A stretch of 64,000 bases of DNA from Sphingomonas lutea (GTDB lineage: Bacteria > Pseudomonadota > Alphaproteobacteria > Sphingomonadales > Sphingomonadaceae): contig NZ_CP060718.1 of the NCBI RefSeq assembly GCF_014396785.1, forward strand, positions 826,501-890,500, read 5' to 3'. Shown one piece after another: positions 58,670-64,000 of the stretch. Position numbers and translations under genes: made by a program. Under the pieces are notes generated by a model. That model searched no databases, had not been told where the DNA came from, and was given only the letters and a program-made list of their open reading frames with translations. Position 1 is the stretch's first letter. The number at the start of each line of letters is the position of its first letter.

Positions 58670-58715
58670 ACCGCCACGTCCAGCGGCTAAGGCAGCCCAT
58701 GCTAGCCGAAGGAAG

Positions 58716-60191
58716 ATGATGGTGACGGAGATCCTCCCTCCGCGTTCGCGCAAGGTAAAAATCCTGGCCACTTTGGGTCCCGCATCGAGCGACCCGAAGA
58801 CGATCCGCAAGCTGATGGCGGTCGGGGCCGATGCCTTTCGCATCAATATGAGCCACGGCGACCGGCGCCAAAAGGCGAAGCTGGTCGACTCCATTCGCGC
58901 GCTGGAGAAGGAACTGCGGCGCCCGACCACGATCCTGTTCGACCTGCAGGGGCCCAAGCTACGCGTCGGCACGCTCGACGGCGGCGAGGCGATGCTTGAA
59001 AAAGGGCAGCGCTTCACCCTCGATCGCAATCCGGCGCCGGGCGATGCCACACGGGTCGAACTGCCGCATCCCGAGCTGTTCGAGGCGATCAAGCCGGGCA
59101 CGCGCGTGCTGATCGACGACGGCAAGGTGCGGCTTCAGGTCGTCAGCCGCGCCGAGAATGAGATCGTCACCGAGGTCGAGGTCGGCGGACGGATTTCGGA
59201 CCGCAAGGGCGTCAATGTGCCCGATGTATTGGTGCCGATCCCCGCGCTGACCAAGAAGGATCGGGAGGATCTTGCCTTCGCGCTAGAGCAGAAGGCCGAT
59301 TACATTGCCTTGTCCTTCGTCCAGCGCGCCGACGATGTGGCGGAAGCGCGCGCGCTGATCGGCGACCGGGCGGCGTTGATGGTCAAGGTCGAAAAGCCCG
59401 CCGCGATCGATGCGCTCGAAGACATTCTGGCGCTGGCCGACGCGGTCATGGTCGCGCGCGGCGACCTTGGCGTCGAGCTTCCGCCCGAAGGCGTCCCGCC
59501 GCTGCAGAAGCGGATCGTTGCCCGCGCCCGCGAACTCGGCAAGCCGGTGGTCGTCGCGACGCAGATGCTGGAATCGATGATCACCTCGCCCACGCCGACG
59601 CGGGCCGAGGTCAGCGACGTCGCCAATGCCATTTATGACGGTGCCGACGCCGTAATGCTGTCCGCCGAGAGCGCTGCGGGCCAATATCCGTGCGAGGCGG
59701 TCGAGATGATGGACCGCATCGCGCGCTCGGTCGAAGGCGATTCAGCTTATGCCGAGCGCGTCCACTTTACCGCGACCCCGGCCGAGCCCACCACTGCCGA
59801 CGCCTTGGCCGAAAGCGCCGGGCAGATCGTCGACACGATCGATGTGCGCACGATGGTCTGCTTCACCAGCTCCGGCTCGACTGCGCGGCGGATCGCGCGA
59901 GAACGATCCAAAGTGCCGCTGCTGGCGATGAGCCCGAGCCAGTCGACCGCGCGTCGGCTGGGACTTTTGTGGGGCGTGCACGCCGTCCACACCCGCGACA
60001 TCGGCAGCTTCGAGGAAATGGTCGAGAAGGCCAAGCGCATGGCGCTGCGGCACAAGCTTGCCGATGGCGGGGATCGGCTGGTGCTGATGGCCGGCGTGCC
60101 GTTCGGCACCGCCGGGTCGACGAACGTGCTTCACGTCGTGCGGCTGACCGGCGACGAGCTCGACCGCTACCGCGCTTCAGCGGGGAAGTAG
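58716..60191 (+). CDS. pyk: Pyruvate kinase
   Basis: 491 residues, normal size. It transfers phosphate from phosphoenolpyruvate to ADP in lower glycolysis. Motifs: KILATLGPASSDPKTIRKL, FRINMSHGD, LFDLQGPKLRVG, the active-site block MVKVEKPAAIDALEDIL with the conserved lysine, and VMVARGDLGVELPPEGVP. KPVVVATQMLESMITSPTPT follows, and the C-terminal domain VCFTSSGSTARRIAR closes it. ATG 58716 could also be the next methionine. The last 15 bases overlap the convergent nnrD. Confidence 0.97.
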   Translation: MMVTEILPPRSRKVKILATLGPASSDPKTIRKLMAVGADAFRINMSHGDRRQKAKLVDSIRALEKELRRPTTILFDLQGPKLRVGTLDGGEAMLEKGQRFTLDRNPAPGDATRVELPHPELFEAIKPGTRVLIDDGKVRLQVVSRAENEIVTEVEVGGRISDRKGVNVPDVLVPIPALTKKDREDLAFALEQKADYIALSFVQRADDVAEARALIGDRAALMVKVEKPAAIDALEDILALADAVMVARGDLGVELPPEGVPPLQKRIVARARELGKPVVVATQMLESMITSPTPTRAEVSDVANAIYDGADAVMLSAESAAGQYPCEAVEMMDRIARSVEGDSAYAERVHFTATPAEPTTADALAESAGQIVDTIDVRTMVCFTSSGSTARRIARERSKVPLLAMSPSQSTARRLGLLWGVHAVHTRDIGSFEEMVEKAKRMALRHKLADGGDRLVLMAGVPFGTAGSTNVLHVVRLTGDELDRYRASAGK

Positions 60192-61046
60192 GGCGGGCAC
60201 CTCGTCCGCGATTTCGCGCGCGAGGAAGCCGAGCGGGCCGATCTTCTTGCTGAGCGCGCGACCAGCTTCGCCATGCAGCCAGACCGCCCACAGCAAGGCG
60301 CTCAGCGGGTCGGTCCCGCGTGCAAGCAGGCCGCCGGCGATCCCGGCAAGCACGTCGCCGCTGCCCGACACGCCAAGCCCGGCCGCGCCATCGGCATAAC
60401 GCCACACCTTTCCCTCGGGCGTGACGACATGGCTCGTGACGCCTTTCACCAGCACGATCGCGCGGTAGAGCTGCGCCGCCTCGCGCCCATTCCCGACGGG
60501 GTCGCGCTCGACCTCCTCGGGCGTGCAGTCGAGCATCGCCGCCATTTCACCGGCGTGCGGCAGGAGCACGGGAAGGGTCGGACGCGCCTTGTCGGGCGGG
60601 TCGAGGGGCTCGAGCGCGCGCAGGAGCGCCGCGTCGAGGGCGAGGCGCGCGGGCGATTCGAGCAAGGCGTCGGCGATGCGCTTGCATACGTCGCCTTCTT
60701 CGACGCCCATGCCCGCGACGACCGCGTCGGACTCCTTGGCCAATGCGGCGATGTCGTCGACGGCGGAGCCCGCGAAGCCGCCGTCGCGATGCTCGGTCAG
60801 GCCGATGACCATCGCTTCGGGCATGGCGATGCCGAGCGGCGCCGCGACGCTTTCGACCGTCGCGACCTTGAGCGTGCCCGCGCCGGCGCGCATTGCCGCC
60901 CTTGCCGCCAGCAAGGCGGCGCCGGGGACGTCGCGGCTGCCGGCGAGGATCAGGATGCGGCCCTTGCTATGCTTGTCGCCCCCGACCACCGGCGGCAGCG
61001 GATGCGCGTCGAGCGCGGCGCGGTCGAGCGGGCGGATGTCGCTCAC
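60177..61046 (-). CDS. nnrD: ADP-dependent NAD(P)H-hydrate dehydratase
   Basis: 289 residues of the ribokinase-like carbohydrate-kinase-related family that repairs hydrated NAD(P)H. Motifs: LILAGSRDVPGAALLAARAA, VVAGMGVEEGD, LLPHAGEMAAMLDC, and the catalytic GVSGSGDVLAGIAGGLLARG. GTG 61046 is chosen because it overlaps the phosphatase stop (GTGA) and starts VSDIRPLDRAALDAHPLPP; an upstream start would extend into that gene. Only the dehydratase half is present, without the NnrE epimerase domain often fused in bacteria. Confidence 0.9.
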   Translation of the reverse strand: MSDIRPLDRAALDAHPLPPVVGGDKHSKGRILILAGSRDVPGAALLAARAAMRAGAGTLKVATVESVAAPLGIAMPEAMVIGLTEHRDGGFAGSAVDDIAALAKESDAVVAGMGVEEGDVCKRIADALLESPARLALDAALLRALEPLDPPDKARPTLPVLLPHAGEMAAMLDCTPEEVERDPVGNGREAAQLYRAIVLVKGVTSHVVTPEGKVWRYADGAAGLGVSGSGDVLAGIAGGLLARGTDPLSALLWAVWLHGEAGRALSKKIGPLGFLAREIADEVPALLPR

Positions 61047-61813
61047 CGCGTGCCTGTCATCGCTTCGGGCTCGGCAGTCTTGGTCGTCCCTTCCTGCTCC
61101 ATCGGCGCGCCGTGGTTCCACAGCACCAGCTTGGGCACGCAAAGCGACAGATGGTTGGGCTCGAAATCATAAGCGGCGATCCCGCAATTGAGGATCTCGG
61201 ACTGCTTATCGATGGCCAGGATGTCCGCTTCAGTCAGCTCATCGAGGATGTAGCGGAAGCACAGCACAACGACCTGGTGGCAGACGACGAGCACCCGCTT
61301 GTCGGCATATTGCAGGTTAATCGTGTTCATCACCGAACGAAGGCGCAGGATGACATCGGCCCAGCTCTCCCCGCCGGGCGGCCGGTGATAGAATTTGCCC
61401 ATCTTGGTGCGGTGCGCGGCCTCGTCGGGGAATTTCTCGCGGATGCCGACCGTGGTCAGGCCGTCGAAAATGCCGAACTCGCGCTCGCGCAGGCGCTCAT
61501 CGATGACCGTCGGCTTCGCGCCGCCGGCCAAGCCGCCGGCCTTGCAGATCGCTTCGGCGGTCTGGCGCGCACGGATATACGGCGAGGAGAGCAGGATCTC
61601 GGGCTTTTCCTCCTCGGGCAGCCCCGCGAACCATCGCCCGGTCGCTTGCGCCTGTTCATGGCCAAGGTCGGACAGGGGCACGTCGACATCGCGCAGGTCG
61701 AGGTCGATGACGCTCAGGCCCGCTTCATGCGCGGCGTCGCGCGCGACATTGCCCTGGCTCTGCCCATGCCGCACCAGCCACAGGCGGTCGGGCCAATTCT
61801 GACGCACGGGCAT
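61043..61813 (-). CDS. Histidine phosphatase family protein (phosphoglycerate-mutase-like)
   Basis: 256 residues. The catalytic RHG motif is in LWLVRHGQSQGN (H16). Other conserved parts are LSDLGHEQAQATGRWF, LLSSPYIRARQTAEAI, LREREFGIFDGL and VLVVCHQVVVLCFRYIL with the second histidine. ATG 61813 has GGAGG seven bases upstream; the much longer open frame upstream is not homologous. Such enzymes dephosphorylate sugars, nucleotides or proteins. Its stop overlaps the nnrD start, so the two form an operon. Confidence 0.92.
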   Translation of the reverse strand: MPVRQNWPDRLWLVRHGQSQGNVARDAAHEAGLSVIDLDLRDVDVPLSDLGHEQAQATGRWFAGLPEEEKPEILLSSPYIRARQTAEAICKAGGLAGGAKPTVIDERLREREFGIFDGLTTVGIREKFPDEAAHRTKMGKFYHRPPGGESWADVILRLRSVMNTINLQYADKRVLVVCHQVVVLCFRYILDELTEADILAIDKQSEILNCGIAAYDFEPNHLSLCVPKLVLWNHGAPMEQEGTTKTAEPEAMTGTR

Positions 61814-61897
61814 GCAGACCCTCCTTTCAGTCAGGCTAGGGAAAGCACGAAGCCGCTTTTTTCTCCGTCGGCGCGCGTTCGGCGTCGGTGGAGGACG

Positions 61898-63007
61898 ATG
61901 TTGCGATATCCCTTGTGCCTTGCGGCAATGACGTTGGTAGCCGCCTGCGCCACGCGCACAAGCGAGGTGGCGTCTTCCGCGATCCCGCCTCCACCGCCGC
62001 CGGTGACGATTTCGCACCCGGTCTTGCCGACGGGCGCATCGATGATCGGAACGAGCACGTTCGCAACGATCCTCGAGGCACCGCCAAGCCCGACCGGCGA
62101 TGTCGCCCCGCAGCGCAACGACTTCGTCAGCCAGGAACATTGGTACGCGCGCGAGAACGGCATCAGCGTCGCCGAAGCGAAAAAGCGCATGGCAGATCAG
62201 CAGGCGATCAGCGCCGAGTTCGAGGGGCTGCGCGCGCGCCTGGCGGCGAACGAAAGCGACAATTACACGGGCGTGCGCATGGTCCACCAGCCCGACTGGG
62301 GCTATATTTTCTACTTCAAGCGCGACGCCGCCGCGACGCTCGCCCGCCACACGCGCAACCCGCGCTTCCGGGCAGCGCCGGGCCGCTTCACCGATGCCGA
62401 AATCAAGGCGTTGGTCCAGCCCTGGGCGGAGCGCTTCGGCAAGGCCGGGATCATGGGCGGCTACGGCGTCGACGGCACCACCGGCACGGCGCAGATGATG
62501 ATGAGCGTCGACCGCGAGGAATATCGCGCGATCGCGGCGCGCGAAGGCTGGGGTACGCCGCCCGACGGAATTGCGCTCGAATTCAGCCGCTCGTTGGCAA
62601 TCCCGGCTGTCGACCCGCGCGTTGCGGGCCTCCTTCGCGGGTTCGCTTATGAATCGCGCGCGACGGTGATCCAGCTCGAAGCGGGCTTTTCGGGCCGGAT
62701 CATCCTTCATGACGGCTGCTTGCGGCTCGGCAAGGCCGACGGGCCGCTCGTGGTGTTCCACCGCGAAACGGGCATCGGGCTCGACCGCCAAGGATATCTT
62801 GCGCTGATCGACCGCCACAGCGGCAAGCCGCTCGGGCGCATCGGCGAAATGATGAGTTGGGCCGGACCGAACGAGGCCAAGGACTATGTTGGTCTCGACG
62901 CGCTCAAGGCGGCGTGCGGCGGCAACGGGTCGGTGATCAACGCCGGCAGCCCCGAGAGCCGGGCGCGGTTCGAGGCGCGTCATCCTTCGTCCCGGTCGCG
63001 GGGCTAG
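61898..63007 (+). CDS. Predicted lipoprotein of unknown function with protease-prodomain-like region
   Basis: 369 residues. MLRYPLCLAAMTLVAAC carries a lipobox (VAAC) and is followed by a proline-rich linker (AIPPPPPPVTISHP). The next region (HWYARENGISVAEAKKRMAD ... GYIFYFKRDAAATLARHTRN ... GRFTDAEIKAL) resembles the prodomains of alpha-lytic/streptogrisin-type proteases, but no protease follows. The C-terminal part (FSGRIILHDGCLRLG ... IDRHSGKPLGRIGEMM) resembles a small domain I recall from sphingomonad hypothetical proteins. GGAGG precedes ATG 61898. Divergent from the phosphatase gene. Function not assigned. Confidence 0.7.
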   Translation: MLRYPLCLAAMTLVAACATRTSEVASSAIPPPPPPVTISHPVLPTGASMIGTSTFATILEAPPSPTGDVAPQRNDFVSQEHWYARENGISVAEAKKRMADQQAISAEFEGLRARLAANESDNYTGVRMVHQPDWGYIFYFKRDAAATLARHTRNPRFRAAPGRFTDAEIKALVQPWAERFGKAGIMGGYGVDGTTGTAQMMMSVDREEYRAIAAREGWGTPPDGIALEFSRSLAIPAVDPRVAGLLRGFAYESRATVIQLEAGFSGRIILHDGCLRLGKADGPLVVFHRETGIGLDRQGYLALIDRHSGKPLGRIGEMMSWAGPNEAKDYVGLDALKAACGGNGSVINAGSPESRARFEARHPSSRSRG

Positions 63008-63053
63008 CCGCGCCCAGGGCTCGATTCGCGCGCCCAAGCATTGATGCGGCCTC

Positions 63054-64000
63054 ATGACCGGACAACATGGCCAGATGTTTGCCAGCTTCTTCCAGGCTGG
63101 GTTCGAATGTTCGTCGCATCGGCGGCGCGATGGCGTGCGCCTCGACCTCATCCGCGCCACCGGGCACGATCGGCATGCGCTGGGCGATTATCGCCAGTGC
63201 CGCGAACACGGGCTGCGCACCATCCGCGATGGCCTGCGCTGGCACCGGATCGAGACCGCGCCGGGCCACTATGATTGGTCGAGCTGGCTCCCGATGCTCG
63301 AAGCGGCGGAGGAAGCGGGGGTCGAAATCATCTGGGACCTGTTCCACTACGGCTCGCCCGACCATGTCGATCAGGCCGGCCGCGACTTTTCCAAGCGCTT
63401 CACCGATTTCGCCATGGCCGCGCTGGAGGTGCGCAAGTCGGTCACCGACGCCGCGCCGCGGGTGTGCCCGCTCAATGAGATCAACTTCCTCGCCTGGGCG
63501 GTGGACGACGGTTACATCCCGTCCGACGGGCCCGACGAACGCGGCTGGATGAAGGAACAACTGGTCCGCGCGGCCATCGCGTCGTCGAAAGCGATCAAGC
63601 GAGACTACCCGGACAGCATCGTCATTTCGGCCGAACCGCTGATTCACATCGCGCCGCATGACCGGCGCCGAAGCACCGTGCGCGCCGCCGAAGCCAATCT
63701 CCGCGGCATGTACGAAGCCTATGACTGGATCATGGGTTTCGAAGCGCCCGAATTGGGCGGCGATCCTTCGCTGATGGATGTCGTCGGCCTCAACTTCTAC
63801 CCGCACAACCAATGGTATTTCGAAGGCCCGACTATTCCCCTGGGCCACCATGAATATCGCCCGCTGGCCGACATGCTGGTTGAAATGGCGACGCGTTACG
63901 GCAAGCCCCTGATGCTGTCGGAAACCGGGGCCGAGGGGTCGGGCCGGGCGTCATGGCTGCACTATGTCTGCGGCGAGGTGCGAGAGGCGATGGTCAAAGG
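63054..64000 (+). CDS. Family-1-like glycosidase (beta-glucosidase-like), 3' end cut by window
   Basis: The frame from ATG 63054 is open to the end of the window (at least 315 residues). MFASFFQAGFECSSHRRRDG is the usual opening of the beta-glucosidase-like group. IRDGLRWHRIETAPGHYDW and IIWDLFHYGSPD mark the TIM barrel. CPLNEINF carries the acid/base glutamate where GH1 enzymes have NEP, and LMLSETGAEG carries the nucleophile glutamate (ENG in GH1). It is shorter than classical GH1 enzymes through this stretch. Likely hydrolyses a beta-glycoside in the cytosol. No ribosome-binding site stands out in the 46-bp gap. Confidence 0.8.
   Translation, partial: MTGQHGQMFASFFQAGFECSSHRRRDGVRLDLIRATGHDRHALGDYRQCREHGLRTIRDGLRWHRIETAPGHYDWSSWLPMLEAAEEAGVEIIWDLFHYGSPDHVDQAGRDFSKRFTDFAMAALEVRKSVTDAAPRVCPLNEINFLAWAVDDGYIPSDGPDERGWMKEQLVRAAIASSKAIKRDYPDSIVISAEPLIHIAPHDRRRSTVRAAEANLRGMYEAYDWIMGFEAPELGGDPSLMDVVGLNFYPHNQWYFEGPTIPLGHHEYRPLADMLVEMATRYGKPLMLSETGAEGSGRASWLHYVCGEVREAMVK

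Overview
The window looks like a chromosomal segment of a GC-rich alphaproteobacterium, most likely a sphingomonad. The pointers are the TonB-dependent receptor, the two-partner secretion locus, the energy-transducer TonB, DUF418 and DUF3833 proteins, entericidin-type lipoproteins and the style of the core genes. No rRNA, tRNA, CRISPR array, integrase or transposase was seen.

Layout. 1-3238: end of a cytochrome c maturation operon (ccmF, ccmG, ccmH, a CcmI-like TPR protein), with ccmH apparently frameshifted. 3321-6355: a TonB-dependent receptor broken by an amber codon and a frameshift. 6352-14392 (minus strand): four closely packed genes, namely an alanine-rich protein of 10-residue repeats, a secreted HExxH metalloprotease with propeller and barrel-like parts, a PrsW-type intramembrane protease, and a TIR-TM-TolB/TPR protein. 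14643-14908: a small secreted protein (frameshifted). 14916-32502 (minus): a two-partner secretion operon made of a TpsB translocator, a roughly 4,230-residue TpsA exoprotein (two frameshifts) and an exported TPR-CHAT caspase-like protease. A TonB-like gene diverges from it at 32630.

33488-37277: 6-phosphogluconolactonase, an M28 peptidase and an MHS-family transporter. 37517-44650 (minus): a six-gene operon of a transketolase/PDH-E1-like enzyme, MaoC hydratase, CitE-like CoA lyase, alcohol dehydrogenase, acetyl-CoA synthetase and DUF3833 lipoprotein, which reads as a carbon-assimilation unit. 44825-48507: DUF418 protein, small secreted protein, glutathione transferase, thyA and two tandem entericidin-like lipoproteins. 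48532-57105: terminator and rpoC-rpoB. 57423-64000: small ORF, alpha/beta hydrolase, pyk, nnrD, histidine phosphatase, an unknown lipoprotein and the start of a GH1-like glycosidase.

Two loci deserve attention. One is the TpsB-TpsA-CHAT operon, in which a caspase-like protease carries its own signal peptide beside a giant exoprotein. The other is the four-gene repeat protein / metalloprotease / PrsW / TIR cluster, whose architecture suggests envelope proteolysis acting on a membrane-tethered TIR domain. Both functional readings are inference. At least five single-base deletions, four of them in G/C runs of four or five bases, suggest residual sequencing or assembly errors. The frameshifted genes are therefore probably intact in the living cell.
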